From: Corallibacter vietnamensis
GTDB lineage: Bacteria > Bacteroidota > Bacteroidia > Flavobacteriales > Flavobacteriaceae
Assembly (NCBI RefSeq): GCF_039537875.1
Contig: NZ_BAABBI010000001.1
Coordinates: forward strand, 62,001 to 126,000
Reading direction: 5' to 3'
Length of the DNA: 64,000 bases
Shown: piece after piece, positions 51,578-59,697 of the stretch
How positions within the stretch are numbered: position 1 is the first letter of the stretch
How the letters are laid out: every line of letters begins with the position of its first letter
Notes under the pieces: generated by a model
Databases searched by the model: none
What the model was told of the DNA's origin: nothing
The model's input: only the letters and a program-made list of their open reading frames with translations
Made by a program: the position numbers and the translations under genes

Positions 51578-52099
51578 ATGAGCAATTTAGTATCTCCTTT
51601 AAATTTTAAGCAATGGATTGAAGAAAATAGACATTTGCTTAAACCGCCAGTTGGCAATAAATGTGTATGGCCTAATGGTGATTATATTGTAATGGTTGTT
51701 GGTGGCCCAAATAGCCGAAAGGATTATCACTATAATGAAACTCCAGAATTTTTCTATCAAGTTGAAGGTGATATGGTTCTTAAAATTATGAACAACGGTA
51801 AACCTGAAGATGTGCATATTAAGGAAGGTGATATTTACTTATTACCACCTAAAGTGCCGCATTCTCCGCAACGTAAGGCTGATACTGTAGGACTTGTTAT
51901 AGAATATCCGCGTGATGAAGGCGTGAACGATGCTTTAGAATGGTATTGTGAAAGTTGTAACTCATTATTATATCGCGAAGAATTTCCGTTAGATAATATA
52001 GAAACCGATATGCCTGTAATTTTTGACAAATATTACAGTGATGAGGAAAAACGTACGTGCAATAATTGTGGGCACGTAATGCAACCACCAAAAAAATAA
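51578..52099 (+). CDS. nbaC: 3-hydroxyanthranilate 3,4-dioxygenase
   Basis: A 173-residue cupin dioxygenase that opens 3-hydroxyanthranilate to 2-amino-3-carboxymuconate semialdehyde. The iron ligands are in KDYHYNETPEFFYQ (His and Glu) and PHSPQR (His). The C-terminal rubredoxin-like site of the bacterial form is complete: CESC and CNNC, about 35 residues apart. Length matches bacterial HAO. Sits after the RNA-like element and before ACMSD. Confidence 0.97.
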   Translation: MSNLVSPLNFKQWIEENRHLLKPPVGNKCVWPNGDYIVMVVGGPNSRKDYHYNETPEFFYQVEGDMVLKIMNNGKPEDVHIKEGDIYLLPPKVPHSPQRKADTVGLVIEYPRDEGVNDALEWYCESCNSLLYREEFPLDNIETDMPVIFDKYYSDEEKRTCNNCGHVMQPPKK

Positions 52100-52141
52100 C
52101 CTACTAACCTTAAAAGATTTCTACTTTTTTTAGAAAACGCT

Positions 52142-53230
52142 ATGGAACAAAAACGCAAACTACGTATTAACGGTCATTCGCACTTATTACCATATCCAGA
52201 AGAAATACCACAGTTTATGAAAGACAAAGGTATTTTTTGGGTTGACAAAGACCGAAAATTCATGCTTCAAAAAGATTGGAACCGCCCTATAACCGATTCT
52301 AGCTTTTTTTTAGATGAAAAGCTAGCTTGGATGGAGCGTTTTAAAATAGATCATGCTGTGGTTTTAAACCTTTCGCAATTGTATGGTAATGGTTTGCGTG
52401 TAGAAGAAATGAAACAAGCCTTGCGTTTTCAAAATGATTTTAATGCTAAAATACAGCATGAAAACCCCAATAAATTTACAACAGGGTTTGTGGTGCATCC
52501 TGGTTTTGTTCGTGGTGCTTGTTGGGAGATTGAACGCTGTGTAGAAGAATTAGGCTTACAGTTACTTTGCTTACCTACGCACTACATGGATACCATAGGC
52601 ACATGGCGCTGTATTTTTGATGAAGAAAATGAGCCTATTTTTGAATTGGCTAACAAATACAATTTGGCCGTAGAAATTCACCCTTATGATGGTGAAAAAT
52701 TCATCAAATTAGAAAACACATCATGGCGTTTTCACTTAATTTGGATGTTGGCTCAATGTGCAGATGCTTATCACTTTTTAACCTTAAACGGATATCAAGA
52801 TAAATACCCTAATATGCGTACGTGTTTTGCACATGGCGGACAACTAGCACAAATTAATTTAGGTCGTCGTATTCAAGGTTTTGATGGGCGTCCAGATTTA
52901 TTTGAAGGTAAAAGCCATCCTAGAAAAGCCGTGGCGCATCCTAACATCTTTTTTGACACATTGGTTCATGATACCGGAGGCTTGCAATTACTAATAAAAA
53001 ATCAAACATCAAAACAAGTTTTAATGGGACTTGATGACCCTTATCCTCTAGGTGAAATGGAAAGCGCTAAACAATCATCATACCCAGGTAAAATTTTGGA
53101 TTTGGCTATAGAACGCAATATTATTAATGAAAATGAGCGTGATGCTATTTGGGAAGACAATGTGATACAATGGCTTTGTGGTAATGATGAAGCAGCTAAA
53201 CAAAAACTTATAAATAGAATTTTAGGCTAA
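52142..53230 (+). CDS. 2-amino-3-carboxymuconate-6-semialdehyde decarboxylase (ACMSD)
   Basis: A 362-residue amidohydrolase-fold decarboxylase that takes the HAO product to 2-aminomuconate semialdehyde, diverting it from quinolinate. Metal ligands: His12 and His14 in NGHSHLLP, His in EIHPYDGE, His in CFAHGGQ, and Asp in MGLDDPYPLGE. Slightly longer than the usual 330-340 residues owing to an N-terminal segment about the HxH motif (PEEIPQFMKDKGIFWVD). The stop shares one base with the next ATG (TAATG). Confidence 0.94.
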   Translation: MEQKRKLRINGHSHLLPYPEEIPQFMKDKGIFWVDKDRKFMLQKDWNRPITDSSFFLDEKLAWMERFKIDHAVVLNLSQLYGNGLRVEEMKQALRFQNDFNAKIQHENPNKFTTGFVVHPGFVRGACWEIERCVEELGLQLLCLPTHYMDTIGTWRCIFDEENEPIFELANKYNLAVEIHPYDGEKFIKLENTSWRFHLIWMLAQCADAYHFLTLNGYQDKYPNMRTCFAHGGQLAQINLGRRIQGFDGRPDLFEGKSHPRKAVAHPNIFFDTLVHDTGGLQLLIKNQTSKQVLMGLDDPYPLGEMESAKQSSYPGKILDLAIERNIINENERDAIWEDNVIQWLCGNDEAAKQKLINRILG

Positions 53231-53871
53231 TGCATTTTTTATCTGACGAACTAGACAATTACGTTGTTGCACATTCTGAAAACGAACCAGAGTTACTACA
53301 ACAGTTAACCCGCGAAACGTATCAAAAAATATTACAGCCGCGCATGTTAAGCGGGCATTATCAAGGCCGTGTTTTAAGTATCATTTCTAAATTAATAAAC
53401 CCTAAAAACATACTAGAAATAGGCACTTACACAGGATATTCTGCATTGTGTCTTGCCGAAGGTATGCAGCACGATGGCGAGTTACACACCATAGATATAA
53501 ATGAGGAGTTGGTAGATTTTCAACGTCGTTATTTTGACAAATCTGATTATGGGCATCAAATACATCAACATCTAGGTAGTGCTTTAGATATTATTCCTGA
53601 ATTAGACAAAACGTTTGATTTGGTTTTTATTGATGCCGATAAGCCTAACTATGTGAATTATTTTCATGTTATTATTGACAAACTAAATACAGGTGGCGTT
53701 ATTTTATCTGATAATGTTTTATGGAGTGGAAAAATACTAGATAAGGTAAAAAAGGATGACACATCTACCCAAACTCTTTTAAACTACAATAAATTACTTA
53801 AAGAAGATACTCGAATTGAGACTGTACTATTACCTATTCGTGATGGCTTGACTATAAGCCGAAAAGTGTAG
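53230..53871 (+). CDS. O-methyltransferase (COG4122/catechol-type)
   Basis: A 213-residue class I SAM methyltransferase of the caffeoyl-CoA/catechol family. ILEIGTYTGYSALCLAEGM is SAM motif I; LVFIDADKPNYVNYF holds the metal Asp; GGVILSDNVLWSG holds further ligands (Asp-Asn). It needs a divalent metal and a vicinal diol or similar substrate. It is the last gene of the kynurenine operon by overlap, though no known step of the pathway is a methylation; 3-hydroxykynurenine or 3-hydroxyanthranilate (ortho-aminophenols) could be targets, which is speculation. Confidence 0.9.
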   Translation: MHFLSDELDNYVVAHSENEPELLQQLTRETYQKILQPRMLSGHYQGRVLSIISKLINPKNILEIGTYTGYSALCLAEGMQHDGELHTIDINEELVDFQRRYFDKSDYGHQIHQHLGSALDIIPELDKTFDLVFIDADKPNYVNYFHVIIDKLNTGGVILSDNVLWSGKILDKVKKDDTSTQTLLNYNKLLKEDTRIETVLLPIRDGLTISRKV

Positions 53872-53924
53872 GTTTAAATTTAATAGGAATACTTAAATTA
53901 AAGTAATGGAGTTTATTGAAAAGC

Positions 53925-54200
53925 TTACATTTTTCTGCGGACAGAACCTGTAAACTCCTCTAAATCGTCTTTTACTTTATTTAATTCGTCTTGAATGTCT
54001 TTTGTTACACTAGTATCAATACCACTATTTTCAGCACTCTTTGTAATTTCAGACTTGATGTCGTTTGAGGCATCACGAAGCATACGCATGCCTTTTCCTA
54101 ATCCTCTGGCTATTTCAGGGATTTTATCAGCACCAAACACCATGACTACTATAAATAGTATAAACATGACTTCAGTGGTTCCTATAAACAGATATATCAT
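53925..54200 (-). CDS. tatA: Sec-independent translocase TatA/TatE-like protein
   Basis: A 91-residue protein (ATG at 54200; a GTG at 54212 is possible but lies about where transcription would begin). It has an N-terminal membrane helix with the Glu (GTTEVMFILFIVVMVF), the FG hinge followed by ADKIPEIARGLGKGMR, and an amphipathic helix and charged tail. It should oligomerise to form the Tat pore with TatC, not present here. A TatB role cannot be excluded from sequence. Followed downstream by no same-strand gene for a long way. Confidence 0.9.
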   Translation of the reverse strand: MIYLFIGTTEVMFILFIVVMVFGADKIPEIARGLGKGMRMLRDASNDIKSEITKSAENSGIDTSVTKDIQDELNKVKDDLEEFTGSVRRKM

Positions 54201-54216
54201 TTGTGGTATCACTGTG

Positions 54217-54224
54217 CAAATATA
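54217..54224 (-). promoter_or_regulatory. -7 box upstream of tatA-like gene
   Basis: CAAATATA on the plus strand is TATATTTG on the minus strand, 16 bases before the ATG at 54200. Its place argues against the GTG start at 54212. Confidence 0.5.
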
Positions 54225-54244
54225 GTGAGTTGTTTAATGAGAAT

Positions 54245-54275
54245 AAAAAAAGCCAACTAGAAAGTTGGCTTTTTA
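54245..54275 (-). terminator. Terminator after the M1 peptidase gene
   Basis: AAAAAAGCCAACT-AGAA-AGTTGGCTTTTT stem with T-tract, 19 bases past the stop of the minus-strand gene 54294-56609. Confidence 0.85.
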
Positions 54276-54293
54276 AATGATATTTAACGGTTA

Positions 54294-56609
54294 TTAGTTT
54301 TTAACACCATTTTTAAACTCATCAAATTTGCTTTGTTGTGCTTCTTTTGGCCAAGAGTTGTTTGATGTATCAACATCGGCTGTTTCTAAATTAGGATCTA
54401 CTGTTATTTTAACAATTTCCTTATCAGAAGCGACTGCTTTAGAAACTTCTTTATCGTTTAGTCTCCAAATTTGCGCTGGATACTTTTCTGTTTTAGAAGT
54501 TCCATCTGCATAAGTATACTCTACAATTATAGGCATTACTAAACCACCTGGTTTTTCAAAAGTAATATTATAAAAATAGTTAGGCTCTTTTAAGTTTTTA
54601 CGCTCTTCGGCAGTAAAATTATCCATTATATATTCTTTTAGCGTTGGTGACTTTTCTAAAAGTGATCCTTTTTTCATGCTTTCTTTAAACTCATCACTTC
54701 CTTCTTCTACCATATAAACTAGCGGTGGTAAATCACTCATTTTCATGCCACGTTGTTTAACCATTTCTTTAATTCTTTCATTTGGTTCAGATGATACGTA
54801 ATATTTTTTCACTTCTTTAACACCTATATCAACATAGTCTGTTGTGTAAAACCAACCTCTCCAAAACCAATCTAAATCAAATGCAGATGCATCTTCCATT
54901 GTTCTAAAGAAATCTTCTGGTGTTGGGTGTTTAAACATCCAGCGTTGTGCATACTCTCTAAACGCATAGTCAAACAATTCTGGTCCCATTACGGTTTCTC
55001 TTAAAATATTTAATGCTGTTCCTGGCTTACCATAAGCATTGTTTCCAAATTGATATGTGTTTAAGCCTTTTGTCATTATTGGAGCTATGTAATCTTGATC
55101 TCCGCCCATGTAAGGAACTATTTTAGCCGCAGGCCCACGACTTGAAGGATAGGTCTCATCTCCTTCTGATAGTGCTTCTGGGTACCATTTACCAAAATCT
55201 TGTTCTGCTACATATTGAACAAATGTATTTAATCCTTCATCCATCCATGTCCATTGACGCTCATCACTATTTACAATCATAGGAAAGAAATTATGACCTA
55301 CTTCATGAATAATTACGCTAATCATTCCGTATTTTATTCTGTCACTATATTTTCCGTTTTCATCAGGACGACCATAGTTAAAACAAATCATTGGATACTC
55401 CATACCTTGCTGCTTTGCGTGAACAGAAATAGCTTTATGATAAGGGTAATCAAACGTCATTCTAGAATATGATTTTAAAGTACTTGCAACAGCATACGTA
55501 GACCATTCTTCCCATAGAGGGTTTCCTTCTTTAGGATACATAGATACAGCCATAACGTCTTTATCGCCTATTTTTACAGCCATCATATCCCAAATGTATT
55601 TTCTTGATGATGCAAATCCAAAATCACGAACATTTTCAGCGTAAAATTTCCATGTTTTTGTGTCATTAGAAAATCCTTTTTCTGCTTTTTCTGCTTCTTT
55701 TTGAGTAACAATCATTACTGGTTTATCGTAAGATTTTTTAGCTTTTTCATAACGCTTCATCATTTCTTTTGAGAAAACGTCTTTGCGGTTTGTAAGTTTT
55801 CCTGTTGCATCAAGAATATGATCTGCTGGTACAGTAATATTTACTTCAAAATTACCAAATGGTAATGCAAATTCGTCACGCCCCCAAAATTGAGAGTTTT
55901 GCCATCCTTCAACATCATTATATACAGCCATTCTTGGATAGAACTGTGCTATAATATAATTTCTATTGCCATCTTTTGGAAAGTATTCATAACCTGAACG
56001 GCCACCCATGTTTACGTAATCGTTAATGTTATACCACCACTTTATAGAGAATGAAAACTTTTCTCCGGTTTTAATTGGTTTAGGCAACTCAACACGCATC
56101 ATAGTGCGGTTTATCATGTGCGGTAAAGCTTCACCATTAGTATCTGTTACTGCTTCAATTTTAAAACCTCCGTCAAAACCATCAGACATATAACTAGATG
56201 TAAAGCTACCTAATTGCTGTGCTGGTGCAACGCCACTACCTTGAATTAATGGTGTTTGAGAGTCTTTAGCTCGCATATTTTGATCTAACTGTACCCAAAG
56301 GTATTTTAGTTGATCTGGAGAATTATTGGTGTAAGTTATTGTTTCAAAACCAGATATTTTGGCATTCTTATCATCTAGATTGATATCCATTTTATAATCT
56401 GCTTGTTGCTGATAGTAAGCTGGTCCTGGTGCTCCAGAAGCCGTTCTGAACATGTTTGGTGTAGAAAACTCATCATACAATTGCTTAAACTTGTTGTTGT
56501 TTGTATGACCTGGCTTACGCTCTGGCTTTTCTTGATCTTGTTCTTGGGCAAACATTCCTGCCGATACAAACAAAACCGAAAGAAAAAGATACTTTACTTT
56601 TTTCATCAT
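54294..56609 (-). CDS. Exported M1 family metallopeptidase
   Basis: A 771-residue zinc aminopeptidase-like protein. Signal peptide (VKYLFLSVLFVSAGMFAQ), an N-terminal beta domain (residues about 60-270), then the M1 catalytic domain: HEVGHNFFPMIVNSDERQWTWMDEGLN holds HExxH and the third ligand Glu. The GxMEN exopeptidase motif is not clearly kept (CFNYGRP lies nearby), so substrate binding may differ from classical aminopeptidases. Common in Bacteroidota envelopes. Downstream in order of a DUF6702-like gene and three carboxypeptidase-regulatory proteins on the same strand. Confidence 0.93.
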   Translation of the reverse strand: MMKKVKYLFLSVLFVSAGMFAQEQDQEKPERKPGHTNNNKFKQLYDEFSTPNMFRTASGAPGPAYYQQQADYKMDINLDDKNAKISGFETITYTNNSPDQLKYLWVQLDQNMRAKDSQTPLIQGSGVAPAQQLGSFTSSYMSDGFDGGFKIEAVTDTNGEALPHMINRTMMRVELPKPIKTGEKFSFSIKWWYNINDYVNMGGRSGYEYFPKDGNRNYIIAQFYPRMAVYNDVEGWQNSQFWGRDEFALPFGNFEVNITVPADHILDATGKLTNRKDVFSKEMMKRYEKAKKSYDKPVMIVTQKEAEKAEKGFSNDTKTWKFYAENVRDFGFASSRKYIWDMMAVKIGDKDVMAVSMYPKEGNPLWEEWSTYAVASTLKSYSRMTFDYPYHKAISVHAKQQGMEYPMICFNYGRPDENGKYSDRIKYGMISVIIHEVGHNFFPMIVNSDERQWTWMDEGLNTFVQYVAEQDFGKWYPEALSEGDETYPSSRGPAAKIVPYMGGDQDYIAPIMTKGLNTYQFGNNAYGKPGTALNILRETVMGPELFDYAFREYAQRWMFKHPTPEDFFRTMEDASAFDLDWFWRGWFYTTDYVDIGVKEVKKYYVSSEPNERIKEMVKQRGMKMSDLPPLVYMVEEGSDEFKESMKKGSLLEKSPTLKEYIMDNFTAEERKNLKEPNYFYNITFEKPGGLVMPIIVEYTYADGTSKTEKYPAQIWRLNDKEVSKAVASDKEIVKITVDPNLETADVDTSNNSWPKEAQQSKFDEFKNGVKN

Positions 56610-56670
56610 GATATTTAGTTACAAAAATTTAGGTTGGAAATTAACGATTTTTTAAGATTTAGCAGTTTCT

Positions 56671-57174
56671 TTATTTAAAATTTAACAAACCTTTATCATT
56701 TTCTTTTATAAGTACAAAACTCTTGTTTTTACCGTTAATTTTGGTTCTTATTATGTTTTGTTGATCATCAAATAGGTCATACAAAACATGATTTTTTATT
56801 TCAAAAGTTTTTATAGCAGACACTTGTGTTATCTCAAGGTAGCAATACATAATATCATTTTCATATTCTTTACCTATATACTCTAGCGCTACTTTAGACC
56901 CATTTATATGTATTTGAATTTTTTCTTTTAAATACTTCTCAATGTAATATTGGGCATTTTTTGCTTCATTATTTTTCGAAAGTGTTATTGTCTCATCATA
57001 ACGCTCACGAAGTAATCTTTCAAAATCATCAATAAATATTCTAGATATCAATTGAACTGATTTTTGCTCTTTTACATATTCTATTTGTGTGATACTCACG
57101 TAATATTTGTGAGCGGATGTAAATGCAAAACAGGCTAAAAAGGACACTGTTAAGAAAATTTTTATTGCTTTCAT
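56671..57174 (-). CDS. DUF6702-like exported protein
   Basis: A 167-residue protein with a Sec signal (IKIFLTVSFLACFAFTSA) directly followed by HKYYVSITQIEYVKEQKSVQLISRIFIDDFERLLRERY, which I recognise as the start of a small flavobacterial family (DUF6702). Mostly beta, no catalytic motif. Its standing neighbour is the M1 peptidase 61 bases downstream, so it may be an envelope accessory protein of that enzyme; this is inference. Confidence 0.82.
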   Translation of the reverse strand: MKAIKIFLTVSFLACFAFTSAHKYYVSITQIEYVKEQKSVQLISRIFIDDFERLLRERYDETITLSKNNEAKNAQYYIEKYLKEKIQIHINGSKVALEYIGKEYENDIMYCYLEITQVSAIKTFEIKNHVLYDLFDDQQNIIRTKINGKNKSFVLIKENDKGLLNFK

Positions 57175-57245
57175 AATTATTTATAATGCTGTAAAAATAC
57201 GTTATATGATAATTAAAAAAGTAACAGCTGGTGTTAATTGTTTTC

Positions 57246-58007
57246 TTAATTCTTCAAATTTTGTTTATACTCTTCAAGTTTCTCAACAAGAAATTCTAAT
57301 ATAAAAATATCGTTTTTGTCATTACAGCGTTCTAGAAAATTTTCATCTTCAGAAACAAAATAAAAATAGTCCATAATGTGATCTTCATCTAATGTGTAGG
57401 AACCAAACAAATCGTCTTCTAATCTAGATTTGATACGGTACATTAAGATTTCTTTTTTCTCTAACTCAACATACAGCTTTAGTTTTTTTGTACGTCCTGT
57501 TATGGCATTTATTATTGGATTAAGCGGAATAATACCACCACCAGATGTTGCCTCCTTAAGTAACCGCTGTGCTTGTGTTTTAGGTTTACCTTGGTAACTA
57601 GGAATACCTAAAGATTTGGCAGTAACAGGCGTTCCTTCTACATTTTGAATATCCATTAGCATATCTCCTGAAAGTACTTTCCCTACAACAACTTCATCTA
57701 GACTGTTTACAGAAGGCTCTAGTGCTACCACTATGGCTTTTTGTTCTATCATCGTATCATCAACTACAAAAGATTCTAATTTGTGCTGAATTGAAGAAAC
57801 AACCAACGTATCATAGCGTTTTACCGCAATATTAAACTCACCCAACTCATTAGTTATTGCATATTTTTTTGAAGTTTTATTTACCACATGAATGTTCTCT
57901 ACATCTAAATTTGTAAGCACTTTACCATGTAAATCAATAGTTTGCGCGTATGAAAATTTCATACTAAAAAAAACAAGTAGTAAAAATATAAGTAAAAATT
58001 GTTTCAT
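57246..58007 (-). CDS. Carboxypeptidase-regulatory-like protein with LDEVVV box (paralog 1)
   Basis: A 253-residue exported protein (MKQFLLIFLLLVFFSMKFSYAQ). Residues about 25-105 are a CarboxypepD_reg-like beta-sandwich (LHGKVLTNLDVENIHVVNK, TNELGEFNI), ending in LDEVVVGKVLSG, a string typical of the passage from this domain to the plug in TonB-dependent receptors. No plug or barrel follows: the rest is helical and charged (GIPSYQGKPKTQAQRLLKEA, ITGRTKKLKLYVELEKKE). Very similar to the upstream gene, which overlaps it by 4 bases. Function unknown. Confidence 0.85.
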   Translation of the reverse strand: MKQFLLIFLLLVFFSMKFSYAQTIDLHGKVLTNLDVENIHVVNKTSKKYAITNELGEFNIAVKRYDTLVVSSIQHKLESFVVDDTMIEQKAIVVALEPSVNSLDEVVVGKVLSGDMLMDIQNVEGTPVTAKSLGIPSYQGKPKTQAQRLLKEATSGGGIIPLNPIINAITGRTKKLKLYVELEKKEILMYRIKSRLEDDLFGSYTLDEDHIMDYFYFVSEDENFLERCNDKNDIFILEFLVEKLEEYKQNLKN

Positions 58008-58798
58008 TGACCTTTTTGATTTAGGTTAGTTTTAAAAACATGTAATCGCTCTTCTAAATAAGATAAAACTTCTACATCGGTTTTTCCTTTAGTACGACTT
58101 AAAAAATCTGCTTCTTCAGAAACGAAAAAAAAGAATTCCATAACCTTATTTTCATTGAGAGTATTGGTAGCAAACAAATCTTTAGATAATCGTGATTTAA
58201 TACGATACATAGTACTCTCTCTCTCTTCTAAAACAACGCGATTTTTCAACTTTTTTGTACGACCTGATATTGCGTTTAAAATAGGCTGAATAGATACTGT
58301 AACACCTAATCCTCCTAAAGAACCTCCTAACTTTGGATTAAAATCTACTGCTTCAGATAGTAGACGTTGTGATTGCGTTTTGGGCTTACCTTGATAACTT
58401 GGAATACCTAATGATTTTGACGTAACAGGTTCGCCATCGACATTTTCAACATCTAAAAGCATATTACCTGTGAGTACTTTACCTACAACAACCTCATCTA
58501 AATTATTTAGCAGTGGTTCTAAAGCTATAACTAGTGTTTTTTCAAACATCATAGTTTCATCTACAGAAAATGATTTTAATTCATGCTGAACAGAAGAGAT
58601 AACAAGTGTATCATTAAGTTTTACGGTGATATTAAATACGCCCAACTTATTTGTAATGGCATATTTTTTTAAAGTTTTATTGTAAACATGAATGTTCTCT
58701 ACATCTAGACTTGTTAGCACTTTTCCTTGTAGCTCTATGGTTTGAGCTTGAAAAAATTGCAAACTAAATAAGCAAATAATAAAACTAATTTTTTGCAT
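58004..58798 (-). CDS. Carboxypeptidase-regulatory-like protein with LDEVVV box (paralog 2)
   Basis: A 264-residue exported protein (KISFIICLFSLQFFQAQ). Same layout as paralog 1 and alike along its whole length (LQGKVLTSLDVENIHVYNK; LDEVVVGKVLTGNML; SLGIPSYQGKPKTQSQRLL), with a Gly-rich insert (GGSLGGLGVTV) where paralog 1 has GGGIIPL. The likeness at protein and DNA level suggests a recent tandem duplication. Overlaps paralog 1 by 4 bases and paralog 3 by 14, so all three are co-transcribed. Confidence 0.85.
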   Translation of the reverse strand: MQKISFIICLFSLQFFQAQTIELQGKVLTSLDVENIHVYNKTLKKYAITNKLGVFNITVKLNDTLVISSVQHELKSFSVDETMMFEKTLVIALEPLLNNLDEVVVGKVLTGNMLLDVENVDGEPVTSKSLGIPSYQGKPKTQSQRLLSEAVDFNPKLGGSLGGLGVTVSIQPILNAISGRTKKLKNRVVLEERESTMYRIKSRLSKDLFATNTLNENKVMEFFFFVSEEADFLSRTKGKTDVEVLSYLEERLHVFKTNLNQKGQ

Positions 58799-59582
58799 CA
58801 GTTTGTTTTAAAAATGATTTACTTTTTTGCAATAAAAACTCCATTAACTCCAACTCATTTTTCTTGTTTAATAGTTTAACATTAAATCCATTTTTATAAA
58901 TATAATCATAAAACGCTTGAATCTTATCTGATGGAATCTTAAAGTTTTCTTGAATATATTCTGAAGAGTATTTTTGAGATAAATCATATGTTTTTCTTTC
59001 TTGCTCGGCGTCTAGCTCTTCATAACTTGGCCTTCTTCTACGTTTATTTAACCACCTATTTATTCCGAGTATTTCAGCAAAATTTATCCCATTATAAAAT
59101 TGTCCTTGCCTAGTTATTGTATTATCGGCTTTTGTAAGATGATCTATAGGAAACTCATATTCTTTAATATCTCCAAAATCCATAACTATAGGACTAATAA
59201 GCCTAACACTATCAACATCTACTTCTAGGCTTCCTGTTAACCCTGATGGTAAAATAAGCACCTCATCAAGCGCGTTTATTTGTTCTGTCAAAAAAACAGC
59301 TAGTTTTTTTGAGGCTAAAATCTCATCATCAATTATAACAGTCACGGTTTTAAATTGCAATGCTGAAATTTGTATTCTATCATGCAAAGCCACTTTTAGC
59401 TTAAAATTTCCGTTTTCGTCAGCAAATGTTCCTTTATTAGATGATGAGTTGAACACAGTAACGCTTTCAACTTCATTTGCTTTTGCTATAATTTTACCTT
59501 CAATTTCAATTCGACTAACATTTTGAGAATATAAAGACCAAGTAATAGCACTAAAAAAAATAAAGAGTAATTTTGGTTTCAA
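58785..59582 (-). CDS. Carboxypeptidase-regulatory-like protein (paralog 3, diverged)
   Basis: A 265-residue exported protein (LLFIFFSAITWSLYSQN). The same beta domain (IEIEGKIIAKANEVESVTVFN, FADENGNFKLKVAL, LNALDEV-like INALDEVLILPSGLTG) but a different C-terminal half (INRWLNKRRRRPSYEELDAEQERK), so it is older than the duplication that made paralogs 1 and 2. First gene of the minus-strand set leading to the DUF6702-like and M1 genes. Confidence 0.82.
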   Translation of the reverse strand: MKPKLLFIFFSAITWSLYSQNVSRIEIEGKIIAKANEVESVTVFNSSSNKGTFADENGNFKLKVALHDRIQISALQFKTVTVIIDDEILASKKLAVFLTEQINALDEVLILPSGLTGSLEVDVDSVRLISPIVMDFGDIKEYEFPIDHLTKADNTITRQGQFYNGINFAEILGINRWLNKRRRRPSYEELDAEQERKTYDLSQKYSSEYIQENFKIPSDKIQAFYDYIYKNGFNVKLLNKKNELELMEFLLQKSKSFLKQTDAKN

Positions 59583-59652
59583 GTTAGTTTTTTTTTGGTG
59601 TTATAAAGTAACGTTTTCAAATCTTAAAGAAATTCCAATACGAACACAAACT

Positions 59653-59682
59653 TTTGTTAAAACCAATGATTATCTACCTTTA
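59653..59682 (+). promoter_or_regulatory. Promoter of pepE
   Basis: TTTG (59653-59656), 18-base spacer, then TACCTTTA (59675-59682), one mismatch from TAnnTTTG; ATG at 59698. Confidence 0.55.
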
Positions 59683-59697
59683 CATAAACTATACGAT

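Noticed and set aside
57246..59582. Broken TonB-dependent receptor genes
   Set aside because: Each of the three has its own signal peptide, start, stop and coupled overlaps, and paralogs 1 and 2 stay alike beyond the LDEVVV box, so they are selected proteins rather than pseudogenes.
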